A stretch of DNA of 49,638 nucleotides from Chloroflexi bacterium UBA4733 (GTDB taxonomy: Bacteria > Chloroflexota > UBA4733): positions 13,600 through 63,237 of the forward strand of contig DHIZ01000041.1 of assembly GCA_002404055.1 (NCBI GenBank). The letters run 5' to 3'. This document shows, one piece after another, positions 7,718-16,533 of this stretch. Position 1 is the first letter of the stretch. Each line of letters opens with the position of its first letter. The position numbers and the translations under genes are program-made. The notes under the pieces are model-generated. The model did not search any database and was not told the origin of the DNA. It saw nothing but the letters and a program-made list of their open reading frames with translations.

Positions 7718-9249
7718 TACCCCGGCAAGGCGATCCACTGGGTGGCGATCGCCCCGCCGTTGACGTTCCCCGTGATGCCCAGGTGGGAGCCGCTCTGGCT
7801 GCCGCCGGCTGGGTAGGCCACCGTGCAGGTGAACTGCTGCGGGCTGCCGAGGACGAGTTTGGGGTAGGTTTGCGTGGGGCAATTGATACGCGAACGCAGG
7901 CCGTGCTGGTCTTCCAGCAGTAGTTGGAGGTGCAGTGTCAGGGGCGTCGTGGTGCTGCCGGTGATTGCCAGTGTGGCCTGGAGACTGGGCCCGGCGGCCG
8001 CGCCGGCGACAGGCGTGACGTCGGCTTGCTGGACCGTCTTGACCTGCATCACCTGGACATTGGAGACCGCATTGAGCTTGATCGGAGCCTTCAGTTGGTA
8101 GGGAAAGCCGGGGTCCACCCAGGTCACGGCGGAGGCCGGGAAGGCGCTGGCCGGTTGGCCGTCGAAGCGGAAGTCGCCGACGTTGGCGGTGTCTGCCGTC
8201 GGTACCAGCCAGACCTGCGCTGCCACCTGGCGCTCGTGCTCGGCCTGACTGCGGGGATCGTAGACAATGGTCAGGAAGCCGTAGGGCGGCGCCAGCACCT
8301 GCAGGCTGCCGCTCTGCCCGTTGATCTGCGCGTTGTCGGGCTGCCAGGGGCCGGCGCTACTCGTCGAGAGTTTGACCGGCAACGGGTTCACCGTGGAGGT
8401 CGGCAGGTCGCGCCGCACCACGAAGACGGCAACGACGAAGCGCTGACCCGCCGGCGCGGTAATCGTTGCACCACCGGAGCCGGTCAGCGCACCGACGGTG
8501 CCCTGCAACGTATCGAGCAACTGGACGTTCAGCAGCCCCACAGCGAAGGGCGGCGGCAAGGGTGTCGCCGTTGGTTGCGGCGTACTGGTCGGGGCGAAGG
8601 TCGGCGAAGGGTAAGCGGTCGTTACGGGCAGGGGTGTGCCGACCGGTGTCGCCGTGGGAACCGGCGTCGGGGTAGCCGGCGGACCGCCGAAATCGGGCAA
8701 GGCATAGAGGCGGCTGGTCTGGAAGGCGGCCATCGTGGGCGCCGTGGACGAGGCCGGCAAGCCGCCGCCAAAGATCAGCACATCGTAGAACCCGCCGCTC
8801 TGAATGTTGTAGACATTCGGTTCCACTGTGCCGGCCTGGCGAGCGCGCAGCGGGAACTTGCCGCTGATCTGCCCATCGCCTGCCGCCAGTTTGAGTTGTT
8901 GGACGGCTGTCGCCTGGCTGCCACCGGCATAGGCCGGCTTCGGCCAGGGCACGGCAGAGCCAGGGTCGACGATCATTTCCAGGGCGATCACGCCTTCGGA
9001 GGGAGTATCGGTGTGGACGTGGATAGTGACACTCAACAGTTGCTTCCCGGGGTCTGCCGGGTCGGCCTCCAGCACGTCGGCCATGTCCAGGAACTGAAGA
9101 TGGGGTGGTACCACGCCGGTTGGCGCGGACGGCTGGCTGCTACTGCTCGTGGCAGACGTGGTACCGGGGGCGTTACAGCCGGCCAGCACCAGCACAGCAC
9201 TCAGGATGAAGGGAAGGGCCACGCGGGCGGGGCGCAATGTCAGCATCAT
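7717..9249 (-). CDS. Surface lipoprotein with Thr-Pro linker, function unknown
   Basis: A 510-aa predicted lipoprotein. The N terminus has a positively charged start, a hydrophobic core and the lipobox LVLAGC with the modified Cys near residue 24, then a Ser/Thr-rich stretch. Two beta-rich, probably all-beta domains (about 50-195 and 230-510) are joined by a linker of TP repeats (PATPTPVPTATPVGTPLP), as is common in exported proteins of Chloroflexota. I recognise no enzyme motif. A role in the cell envelope is inferred from the lipobox and the neighbouring secreted peptidase on the same strand. The gene ends at a long inverted repeat. A possible -10 element lies about 65 bases upstream. Confidence 0.8.
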   Translation of the reverse strand: MMLTLRPARVALPFILSAVLVLAGCNAPGTTSATSSSSQPSAPTGVVPPHLQFLDMADVLEADPADPGKQLLSVTIHVHTDTPSEGVIALEMIVDPGSAVPWPKPAYAGGSQATAVQQLKLAAGDGQISGKFPLRARQAGTVEPNVYNIQSGGFYDVLIFGGGLPASSTAPTMAAFQTSRLYALPDFGGPPATPTPVPTATPVGTPLPVTTAYPSPTFAPTSTPQPTATPLPPPFAVGLLNVQLLDTLQGTVGALTGSGGATITAPAGQRFVVAVFVVRRDLPTSTVNPLPVKLSTSSAGPWQPDNAQINGQSGSLQVLAPPYGFLTIVYDPRSQAEHERQVAAQVWLVPTADTANVGDFRFDGQPASAFPASAVTWVDPGFPYQLKAPIKLNAVSNVQVMQVKTVQQADVTPVAGAAAGPSLQATLAITGSTTTPLTLHLQLLLEDQHGLRSRINCPTQTYPKLVLGSPQQFTCTVAYPAGGSQSGSHLGITGNVNGGAIATQWIALPG

Positions 9250-9313
9250 CGGGCGCTAAATCTCCCATGGTCCGCCCCTGATCATGGGCGGCAATTATTC
9301 TCTCGTTGCTGGA

Positions 9314-9319
9314 AGTATA
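9314..9319 (-). promoter_or_regulatory. Possible -10 element for the lipoprotein gene
   Basis: TATACT on the minus strand about 65 bases before the lipoprotein start at 9249. No good -35 is visible 16-18 bases upstream, so the call rests on the -10 match and on the position. Confidence 0.3.
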
Positions 9320-9353
9320 GAGTCTGGGCGGAAAGAAGGCACGCCGGACGTCG

Positions 9354-11099
9354 TCAGCCGGAAAGGCCCAAACCCAGCCGCTTCCGCCGGGCGAACGCCA
9401 GCACGTCGTCGGCGCTGCGACTGTTGAGGATCTGCTCCGGCGCGCACCAGGCGCGGCGGGCGACGGCAACACCGAAGTCGAGGTTCTGCAGGCTATCGGT
9501 CACGTGGGCATCGGTGTGGATGCCGAGCATGACGCCGGCCTCCTGGGCCTGCCGCGCGTAGGCGTCCTTGAGGTCCAGGCGTTCCAGGCTGGCGTTGATC
9601 TCCAGCACGGTGCCGGTGCGGGCTGCCGCGGCGATGACCGCAGCCATGTCCAGCGCCACCGGCTCCCGTCGGCCGATGAGGCGGGCGGTGGGATGACCGA
9701 TGATGGTGACAAACGGGTTCTCAATGGCGCGCAGCAAGCGCCGCGTCGCCGTCTCCATGTCCTGCGTCATGGCGGAGTGGATGGAGGCGACCACGATATC
9801 CAGTTCGGCCAGCACCTCGTCAGGGAAGTCCAGCCGGCCATCCGAGCGAATATCCACCTCGCTGCCCGCCAGCAGGCGGAAACCGTCGTGTGCCGTCGCG
9901 TTGTAGGCCCGGATATCGGCGATTTGGCGCCGCAAGCGCTCGATGGAGAGCCCGTTGGCCACGGCGCGGCCGACAGAGTGGTCGCAGATGGCCAGGTAGC
10001 GCAGCCCCGCCGCGCGCGCCGCCGCCGCCATCTCCTCCAGCGTGTTGTGGCCATCGCTCTGATCGGTGTGGGCGTGCAGGTCGCCCAGCAGGTCGGCGCG
10101 CGTGACCAGGCGTGGCAGCCGGCCGGACTGCGCGCGCTCGATCTCGTCCAGTCCCTGCCGCAGTTCCGGCGGAATGTAGGCCAGCCCCAGCCGCTGGTAC
10201 ACGCTCTCTTCCGTGGTGAAGTGCTCGTCGCTCCCCGCGCGCTCGTCGATGATGCCGTACTCGCTGACCTTGAGTTGCTTGCGCTGGGCAAACTCGCGCA
10301 GGCGGATGTTGTGCGTTTTGGAGCCGGTGAAATGCTGCAGTAGCGACCCGTAATCGCGCGGCTGCACCACTTTGAGGTCGAGTTGCACGCCGTTCTGGGC
10401 GATCACGGTGGCCTTGGACGGACCCTGGCCGAGCACTTCGCGCACGATGGGCAGCGCGACGAAATAGTTCGTCAGCGCGGCGCCGTCGTCGGCCGTAGCG
10501 ATAAAGTCGAGGTCGCCAATCGTCTCCTCGAAGCGGCGCACGCTGCCGGCGGCGTCCAGGCGTTGGGCCAAGCCGGACGCCTGGAGGGCGGCCAGTACCT
10601 GCTGCACTAATGGCAATACCTCGGCAATCGGGTGGCGCTGGTCTTTCCGGCGCAGCACCTCCAGGTTATGCAGGATCGCCTGCTCCCGCTTCTCCCCCAG
10701 GCCACTGAGCGTGCGGATGCGCCCGCTGCGCGCGGCGATTTCCAGCTCTTCGATATTGCTGACCCCCAGTTCTCGGGCGATCCGCAGGGCCGTCTTACCG
10801 CCCAGACCCGGCACCGTCAGCAACTCGAAGAGGCCGGGCGGGAAGCTCGCCCGCAACTCCTCCAGATAGCGCAGCCGTCCGTTGCTCACCAGTTCGCTGA
10901 TCTTCTCGCCAATCGCCTTGCCGACACCCGGGATGGTATCGAGCGTGCCTTCGCTCACCATCTGATCAACCGAGGCCGGCCAGCGCCGCACCGCGTCTGC
11001 GGCGTTGTGGTAGGCGCGCACCCGATAAATCGCCAGTTCCTGCAGTTCCAGGAGTTGACCAATTTCGTCCAACGCCTCAGCGATCTGCATGTTATTCAC
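9354..11099 (-). CDS. polX: DNA polymerase X family protein with PHP domain
   Basis: Bacterial PolX, a repair polymerase for gap filling, with a C-terminal PHP domain that gives metal-dependent nuclease activity. The order is an 8-kDa domain and helix-hairpin-helix motifs (TIPGVGKAIGEKI near 55, VPGLGGKTALRI near 95), the palm with GSVRRFEETIGDLDF (about 186-200; the two Asp of GDLD bind metal), a third acidic site in VQLDLKV, and the PHP domain from about 340 with DLHAHTDQSDG, AICDHS, GSEVDI, ASIHSA, GHPTARLI and GIHTDAH. At 581 aa it has the usual length. Start GTG at 11099 follows GAGAGG by eight bases; ATG at 11090 would be too far from it. A TACTAT sequence at 11134-11129 on the same strand may be its -10. 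Confidence 0.96.
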   Translation of the reverse strand: MNNMQIAEALDEIGQLLELQELAIYRVRAYHNAADAVRRWPASVDQMVSEGTLDTIPGVGKAIGEKISELVSNGRLRYLEELRASFPPGLFELLTVPGLGGKTALRIARELGVSNIEELEIAARSGRIRTLSGLGEKREQAILHNLEVLRRKDQRHPIAEVLPLVQQVLAALQASGLAQRLDAAGSVRRFEETIGDLDFIATADDGAALTNYFVALPIVREVLGQGPSKATVIAQNGVQLDLKVVQPRDYGSLLQHFTGSKTHNIRLREFAQRKQLKVSEYGIIDERAGSDEHFTTEESVYQRLGLAYIPPELRQGLDEIERAQSGRLPRLVTRADLLGDLHAHTDQSDGHNTLEEMAAAARAAGLRYLAICDHSVGRAVANGLSIERLRRQIADIRAYNATAHDGFRLLAGSEVDIRSDGRLDFPDEVLAELDIVVASIHSAMTQDMETATRRLLRAIENPFVTIIGHPTARLIGRREPVALDMAAVIAAAARTGTVLEINASLERLDLKDAYARQAQEAGVMLGIHTDAHVTDSLQNLDFGVAVARRAWCAPEQILNSRSADDVLAFARRKRLGLGLSG

Positions 11100-11128
11100 T
11101 GCACGTTCCTCTCATTCGGTGTAGGGGT

Positions 11129-11414
11129 ATAGTACGGGGCGACGGGGGGGATGAGGGGTGACGGAGATGAGGAGATGGGGCGGGATGTAGCGCCGCCGCC
11201 CCCGCCGCGGCGCGTCGCCCAGCCCGTTGTCTTCCGACCGCTCAGGCGCAACACCCGACCACCGGACCGCCCTCCAACACCGCCGGCTCGTCGCCCGGGT
11301 TCGCCAGCCCGAGCCCCGTCCGGCTCCATCCCTCCGCCCTCCCGTCGCCGTGTCGCCCCGTCGCCCCGTCCCGTCATCTCCTCATCCCCCGTTCCCCCGT
11401 TCCCCCGTTCCCCC
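11129..11414. repeat. Low-complexity inverted and tandem repeat before murJ
   Basis: The stretch 11138-11187 is G-rich with the words GGGGGATGAGG and GATGAGGAGATG. The stretch 11351-11390 is its C-rich mirror, containing the reverse complements of the same words. It is followed by three exact copies of the 8-mer GTTCCCCC (11391-11414). An 8-base unit is not a multiple of three, so a change in copy number would shift any frame read through it, including the long form of murJ. Confidence 0.65.
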
Positions 11415-12956
11415 CGCCGCCCTTCCCTCCTTTCTGCAAGCCTCACGGTCATGTTCGCCTTCGTCTGCAGCAGGCTCCTCGGCCTCTGGCGGACGAGTCT
11501 GCTGGCGGCTACTTTCGGCAATGGGCCGGCGGCCAACGCCTTTCAGGCGGCCTTTGCGGTGCCCGACTTCATCTTCAACCTGGTCGTGGGCGGCGCGCTC
11601 AACTCCGCCTTCATCCCCGTCTTTGCGGAACTGCTGGGCGCAGGCGAGGAAGATGCCGCCTGGGAGTTGACGGCCACCGTGTTGAACGGCGTCCTGTTGC
11701 TGCTGGCGGTGCTGGGCGGCCTGGCGGCGATCTTTGCGCCGCTGCTGGCGCCGCTGCTGGCGCCGGGGTTCGATCCGGCCACGCAAGCGCTGGTGGTGCA
11801 ACTGACGCGCATCCTCTTCTTGCAACCGCTCCTGTTCGGCGCCGGCTCCGTCGCCTTCGCCATCCTCAACGCCCGTCAGCACTTCCTGTTTCCGGCCTGG
11901 GCGCCGGTGGTGTACAACGTCTTCCAGATCGCGGCGCTGATCTATCTGACGCCGCGCATGGGCATCAATGGACTTGCGGTCGGCGTCGTGGTCGGCGCTC
12001 TGGCCTATGCCGGCATGCAGGCGCCCGTCCTCTACCGCTACGGTTTCCACTACCAGCGCACCATGCACTGGCGCCGGCGGCCCTTTCGGCGTGTGCTGCG
12101 CATGCTGATCCCCCGCACGCTCACGCTGGCCAGTAATCAGGTCGGCGGCACCGTCACCAGCCGCACCATCGCCTCCGCCATCACCGGCGGTGTAGCCGCG
12201 CTGGGCTACGCCTACACGCTGCTGCTGCTGCCGATCAACGTGCTGGGCGTCTCCGTCTCCACCGCCGCCTTTCCGCGCATGGCGAGTATGGCGTCCCAGG
12301 GTGACACGCGGGCGTTGCTGGCAACCTTGCGCGCGGCGCTGCGCGGCCTGCTCTACCTTGGCTTCGGCGCTTCGGCACTTCTGGTGGCGCTACGCATGCC
12401 GTTGATCGGCCTGATCTACCAGCACGGCGCGTTCGGTGCAGCCGATGCGGCCTTGACCGGGTCGGCGCTGCTCTTCTACGGCCTGGGCGTCGCCCCGCAA
12501 CTGGCCGATGAGTTGTTGCCGCGAGCGTTCTTCGCGCTGCAGGACGCCCGAACACCGTTGATCATCAACCTCTGGATCGTCGCCGTCAACATTGCCCTGA
12601 GCGTGCTGTTGGTGCGCCGCCTGGGTCTCGGCGGCATCGCCCTGGCCTTGACGCTCGCCGCAGTGCTGGAGACGCTGTTGCTGCTCCTGTTCTTGCAGCG
12701 CAAGCTGCCCGGCTTGCTGGATGCTGCCTTCCTGCGAGACAGCAGCACCTTGCTCGTCGCCGCTGTGAGCGCCGGGCTGGCCGCCTTGCTCGTGCAGTGG
12801 CCGATCAGCCATCTCCCGCTGCGGCCGCTGCTGCTGAATCTGGTTGAACTCGTCGTGGGCGGACTGGTTGGTGGCGCCGCCTTTGCCCGCGTTGCCGCCG
12901 CCTTCGGGTGGCGGGAGCACGAGCGAGTTATGGCGCTGCTAAGGCGGCGTGCGTGA
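11151..12956 (+). CDS. murJ: Lipid II flippase MurJ (start uncertain)
   Basis: MurJ moves lipid II, the peptidoglycan precursor, across the cytoplasmic membrane. From about residue 92 the sequence follows the family: SLLSASLTVM forms the start of helix 1, SRLLGLWRTSLLAATFG carries the conserved Arg, and AFQAAFAVPDFIFNLVVGGALNSAFIPVF follows, with about 14 membrane segments to the end. Before this lie about 90 residues rich in Pro, Arg and Ser that look non-coding and cross an 8-bp tandem repeat. Candidate starts are ATG 11151, ATG 11175 and ATG 11451. The last would trim about nine residues from helix 1, and none has a good ribosome site. The family call is firm and the N terminus is not. Confidence 0.85.
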   Translation: MRGDGDEEMGRDVAPPPPPRRVAQPVVFRPLRRNTRPPDRPPTPPARRPGSPARAPSGSIPPPSRRRVAPSPRPVISSSPVPPFPRSPRRPSLLSASLTVMFAFVCSRLLGLWRTSLLAATFGNGPAANAFQAAFAVPDFIFNLVVGGALNSAFIPVFAELLGAGEEDAAWELTATVLNGVLLLLAVLGGLAAIFAPLLAPLLAPGFDPATQALVVQLTRILFLQPLLFGAGSVAFAILNARQHFLFPAWAPVVYNVFQIAALIYLTPRMGINGLAVGVVVGALAYAGMQAPVLYRYGFHYQRTMHWRRRPFRRVLRMLIPRTLTLASNQVGGTVTSRTIASAITGGVAALGYAYTLLLLPINVLGVSVSTAAFPRMASMASQGDTRALLATLRAALRGLLYLGFGASALLVALRMPLIGLIYQHGAFGAADAALTGSALLFYGLGVAPQLADELLPRAFFALQDARTPLIINLWIVAVNIALSVLLVRRLGLGGIALALTLAAVLETLLLLLFLQRKLPGLLDAAFLRDSSTLLVAAVSAGLAALLVQWPISHLPLRPLLLNLVELVVGGLVGGAAFARVAAAFGWREHERVMALLRRRA

Positions 12957-13309
12957 CGACGGTGCAACGGCCCGGCGACTAAAGTCGCGGCTAACCTTGC
13001 AAAGTCCGCCTGCGCGGACTAAGCACGTAACCAGAACAAAGGCATGCTTTTTCAGCCGATCCCCTCTGGAGCGGCCCATGCCAAAGTTATGGCCACATGC
13101 TTAGGACCCGCGCAAGAATAACTCTTGCAGTTTTGCCCGCCCTCCCTCCTGGTGGCGGTGCTGACAGTGACAGGGTTATTGCTGCGCGGCTCCTTAGTAC
13201 CCAGCCCGCATGGTCCCTCAACGCGCTCATCGCACCATGCACCACGTCGCAGCCGCGTGGTTGCGGTATGCTCTAAGGCGGTGAGGGTTTGGGAGATACA
13301 GGAGCAAAC
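12957..13309. other. Intergenic region between murJ and the sugar-binding lipoprotein
   Basis: It holds the hairpin repeat at 12974-13020 and a small perfect hairpin, GCAAGA (13112-13117) and TCTTGC (13123-13128) with a 5-base loop, followed by AGTTTT. The latter could be a weak terminator. TATGCT at 13266-13271 is a possible -10 for the gene at 13310. I see no gene here. Confidence 0.5.
12974..13020. repeat. Dispersed hairpin repeat, copy 1
   Basis: Contains GGCGACTAAAGTCGCGG, whose core CGACT-AA-AGTCG (12976-12987) is a palindrome, and a second stem AGTCCGC-CTGC-GCGGACT (13003-13020). The same modules recur at 36827-36927 and 49534-49610. Its place just after murJ suggests a transcript-end structure. 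Confidence 0.85.
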
Positions 13310-14839
13310 GTGGCACGGTGTTGGACACGGCGAACGGTGCTGCATGCCATCATTGCTGCCGCGTCCCTGCTCGCCGGCTGCACAGTTTCCGGTTCGGTGC
13401 AACAACAGCAGGCCCAGGCCCTGGCCAACGCGACCGCTACCCCAACGGCAGGCCCCACAGCGACGGCCGCCGGCACCGCAGGAGCCACACCGTCGAGCTC
13501 ACCTGGTCCCTTACCCACGTTCACACCCGGCGGCAAGACGGCTGTGCGATTCGGCGGCGCAGGCAGCAGCGCTGAGTTGGATGCCTACGACGCGGCAGCA
13601 ACGGCTTACGCCAAGGCGACGCCAAATATCACGGTGACGGTGGATCGCCAGAGCGCCGCCAACGCTTCGACCCTGGCGGCGGCGCTGGCGGCGAATACCG
13701 CGCCCGACATCATCACGGTGCCCTGGGACAGTCTGGGAGCCTGGTCCGCGCAAGGTGTACTCGACGACCTGACCGCCCTGCTCGGCGCCGGCAAGGTGGA
13801 TCTCTCCGGCGACTACAGCTTGCTGCAGGACTTTGCTACCATTGGCGGCAGCACCGTCGCCTTGCCGCTAAGCTACAACCCGCGCGTGCTCTACATCAAC
13901 AGCGACCTGTTCAACGCAGCCGGCTTGAAAGCTCCCGGCGACACCTTCGAATGGTCCGCCTTCGAGGCGGCCGCCACCGCCATCAGCGGCATGTCAACTC
14001 ACACCGGCTTTGTGCCCGGCGCCGACCCGTTCGACTGGTTGCCGTGGGTCTGGGCGGCCGGCGGCAGTGTCTTTGACGACGATCTGGTCCCCACCACCTG
14101 CACACTCACCGACACGCCTTCCGCGACCGGCCTGCAGCGCTATGCCGACCTATGGCTGCAACATCGTGGCAGTATCGCCCCGACAGTGACCAGCGGGAGC
14201 ACAGCGCTGGCCAGCTTCCTGGGCGGTAAGGTCGGCATGATCGCCGGCGATCGCTCGACACTGGCCAGTCTGAAGCCGGCGAGCTTCAAATGGCAGGTGA
14301 CGTACCTGCCCCAGGGGCCGGGGGGGCATGCAACCACCTACAGCGCCACGTTGGTAGCGGTGAGCAAGTCCAGCAGGCAACCGCTCGTCGCCGGCAACTT
14401 CGCCGGCTACCTTGCCACCGACACGACGACCCAGGGGTTGCTGGCCAGGACCGGCGCAGTGGTCCCGGCCCTCCGGTCGGCCGCCGAGTCGGCCGACTTC
14501 AAGTTCGCCGGTACGGCGGTGGACGACGCCGTCTTCACGCGCAGCCTGCTCTTCGCCTACCAGCCGCCGCGCACTGCCGCCTGGTCGCAGGTGCAAGGCG
14601 CCTGGAACCCCGACTTGCAGAAGCTCTGGGCAGGACAGCAGAGTGCCGCCGACGCCGCCAAGTCGCTGGTGGCAAAGGTGAACACCGCACTGAAGGGCGT
14701 GTCGGCGACACCAACCGTGCAACCCTTCGCCATCCAGCCGCCGCCGCCGACCCCAGCGCCGACCGCCACGGCCGCAGCGAAGCCGACGGCTGCCCCCACG
14801 GTAGTGCCGTTGGGAGGGACGCCGCCGCCACACCCATAA
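13310..14839 (+). CDS. Extracellular sugar-binding lipoprotein (solute-binding family 1)
   Basis: Binding protein of a sugar ABC importer, anchored outside the membrane. The start GTG at 13310 follows AGGAG by five bases; the in-frame TTG at 13289 precedes the SD. The 509-aa product has a signal sequence with lipobox SLLAGC (Cys near 24), a Thr/Ala/Pro linker, then the family 1 fold from about 75. Visible family features are the YAKATPNITVTV strand, the TAPDIITVPWDSLGAW segment, VALPLSYNPRVLYINSDLFNAAG and FAGYLATDTTTQGLLARTGAVVPAL. The C terminus is an unusual Pro/Thr/Ala tail of about 40 residues. No permease or ATPase gene is nearby, so the substrate cannot be inferred. Confidence 0.85.
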   Translation: MARCWTRRTVLHAIIAAASLLAGCTVSGSVQQQQAQALANATATPTAGPTATAAGTAGATPSSSPGPLPTFTPGGKTAVRFGGAGSSAELDAYDAAATAYAKATPNITVTVDRQSAANASTLAAALAANTAPDIITVPWDSLGAWSAQGVLDDLTALLGAGKVDLSGDYSLLQDFATIGGSTVALPLSYNPRVLYINSDLFNAAGLKAPGDTFEWSAFEAAATAISGMSTHTGFVPGADPFDWLPWVWAAGGSVFDDDLVPTTCTLTDTPSATGLQRYADLWLQHRGSIAPTVTSGSTALASFLGGKVGMIAGDRSTLASLKPASFKWQVTYLPQGPGGHATTYSATLVAVSKSSRQPLVAGNFAGYLATDTTTQGLLARTGAVVPALRSAAESADFKFAGTAVDDAVFTRSLLFAYQPPRTAAWSQVQGAWNPDLQKLWAGQQSAADAAKSLVAKVNTALKGVSATPTVQPFAIQPPPPTPAPTATAAAKPTAAPTVVPLGGTPPPHP

Positions 14840-14878
14840 ACGACAGCGCCCTTGACGAAGCAAGCGGGAGGAACAAGG

Positions 14879-15118
14879 ATGGTGAGCGACACAGACGGCG
14901 GTGCAGCGCACCCTTCCGGTCTCATTGGGCCGCAATATGGCGAACCGAAGCTGCCGGAATCTGCCGGTGGAGCAATTGCCGAACAGTTGGCGCGCATCGA
15001 ACAGGTGATCTGGTCGACGCCAATCGCAGTCGATACGGAACCCTGGGTCACGCCACGATGGGTACCGGTTGATCGCAACCGGGCGACCGGAGAGGCGAAC
15101 AATGAACAACACGGATGA
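14879..15118 (+). CDS. Small protein upstream of amidase, AtzG-like candidate
   Basis: A 79-aa protein whose start at 14879 follows GGAGGA by six bases and whose end overlaps the amidase start by 17 bases, so the two are probably cotranslated. AIAEQLARIEQVIWSTPIAVDTEPWVTPRWVP resembles in layout the AtzG-type small subunits: a helix with AxxLxRI, a short link, then an acidic-Glu-Pro...Pro tail. AtzG holds and stabilises the AtzE amidase of cyanuric acid breakdown. The downstream enzyme is of the same amidase-signature superfamily. This match is by eye and the similarity is short. A GatC-like or unrelated small protein is the alternative. Confidence 0.5.
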   Translation: MVSDTDGGAAHPSGLIGPQYGEPKLPESAGGAIAEQLARIEQVIWSTPIAVDTEPWVTPRWVPVDRNRATGEANNEQHG

Positions 15119-16472
15119 CCTCGCCTACCTCACGATTGCGGAAGCCGGGCGACGCTTCCGCTCCGGCGCGCTGCGCCCTGAGACATTGGTGGAAGCGCTG
15201 TTGGCGCGAATTGACGCCCTGGATGGTCGAGTGGGCGCCTGGGTTTGCGTCTGGGGCGACGAAGCGCTGGCCGCAGCGCGAACAGCCGGGGCGGAGCTTG
15301 CCTCTGGACGGGATCGCGGCACATTGCACGGTATCCCCATCGGCGTGAAAGACCTGATCGACGTGGCAGGGCAACCCACCCTGGCCGGCGCTCCGGAGTT
15401 GTTTGCGGGGCATGTGGCCGACCAGGATGCGGCGGTCGTCACCCATCTGCGCGCCGCCGGTGCGGTGTTGCTGGGCAAGACGCAGACCCACCCGTTGGCG
15501 ATGGGCACAATCACGCCGACCACGCGCAACCCCTGGGATTTTGAGCGCGTGCCCGGTGGCTCCAGCGGCGGCTCGGCGGCCGCGTTGGCAGCCGGCATGT
15601 GCCTTGGCGCGCTCGGCAGCGACACCGGCGGCTCCATCCGCCTGCCCGCCGCCCTTTGCGGCGTGACTGGCCTCAAGCCAACCTACGGCCGCGTCAGCCG
15701 GCGCGGTGTACTGCCGCTAGCCTGGACGCTTGACCACATCGGCCCGCTGGCGCGCAGCGTCGAAGATACCGCCGTGTTGCTGCAAGCGCTCGCGGGCTAC
15801 GACGCCGCTGACCCCCGCAGCGTGGATGTGCCAGTCCCCGATTTCCTTAGTGAGAGCAACAGTAGCCTGCGCGGACTACGTATTGGGCGCCTACAGGGTC
15901 CCTTCATCGAGGAACTGCACTCGGACTACCCGCCGGCGCTGGATGCGGCTGCCGCCACGCTGGAGAGGCTGGGAGCAGAGATAATCGACGTCGACCTGCC
16001 GTATGCTCGTGAATCGCTGGTGCTCATGGAGACCATCCATCCGTCGGAAGCAGCGACGATTCACCACAAGCGCTTCCAGAGCCAACGCGAACTGTTCCAT
16101 CCCACCGTCGCCCCGCGCCTGGAAGCCGGCCTGCTGATCCCCGCCACCAGTTACCTGCAAGCGCAGCGCCTCCGCGAAGCGATGCGACTTGCCTGTGTCG
16201 CCTTGCTCACCAGCGTTGATCTCCTGCTGGCCCCCACCGACCGCCAACCCGCGCCGCTCGTCAGTTCGGGAGCAGGCGCCACCAACCGCCTCACTGCCCC
16301 GTTCAACCTTACCGGCCTGCCGGCGCTAGCCCTGCCCTGCGGCTTTACCGGTGAGGGATTACCCTTGGGGATGCAACTGGTGTCGGAGCCCTGGGCAGAG
16401 GCGACGCTCGTGCGGGCTGGCTGTGCCTATCAGCGGGTGACGGACTGGCATCAGCGGCGCCCCCCCGACTGA
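15102..16472 (+). CDS. Amidase (amidase-signature family)
   Basis: Hydrolyses an amide bond with a Ser-Ser-Lys triad. All three residues are present: Lys 83 in HGIPIGVKDL, the cis-Ser near 154 in GGSSGGSAAA and the nucleophile Ser near 178 in SDTGGSIRLPA. At 456 aa the length is normal. The family includes GatA, AtzE, nicotinamidase-like and aryl amidases. No gatB or gatC is adjacent, so a tRNA amidotransferase role is not favoured. The AtzG-like gene just upstream makes a carbamoyl- or urea-derived substrate possible. Start ATG 15102 follows AGAGGCG by about five bases. It reads out of the same run as the binding lipoprotein. Confidence 0.9.
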   Translation: MNNTDDLAYLTIAEAGRRFRSGALRPETLVEALLARIDALDGRVGAWVCVWGDEALAAARTAGAELASGRDRGTLHGIPIGVKDLIDVAGQPTLAGAPELFAGHVADQDAAVVTHLRAAGAVLLGKTQTHPLAMGTITPTTRNPWDFERVPGGSSGGSAAALAAGMCLGALGSDTGGSIRLPAALCGVTGLKPTYGRVSRRGVLPLAWTLDHIGPLARSVEDTAVLLQALAGYDAADPRSVDVPVPDFLSESNSSLRGLRIGRLQGPFIEELHSDYPPALDAAAATLERLGAEIIDVDLPYARESLVLMETIHPSEAATIHHKRFQSQRELFHPTVAPRLEAGLLIPATSYLQAQRLREAMRLACVALLTSVDLLLAPTDRQPAPLVSSGAGATNRLTAPFNLTGLPALALPCGFTGEGLPLGMQLVSEPWAEATLVRAGCAYQRVTDWHQRRPPD

Positions 16473-16533
16473 ACACCTGGTGGGAACAACCGGGGTAGAC
16501 GGTCATCTGCCAGCGATCCGTCACGTAGGAAGC

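Noticed and set aside
7924..9561. Long plus-strand open frame (545 codons) opposite the lipoprotein and polX
   Set aside because: It is rich in Arg and Gly and lies antisense to genes with clear motifs and ribosome sites, so it is a GC-driven shadow.
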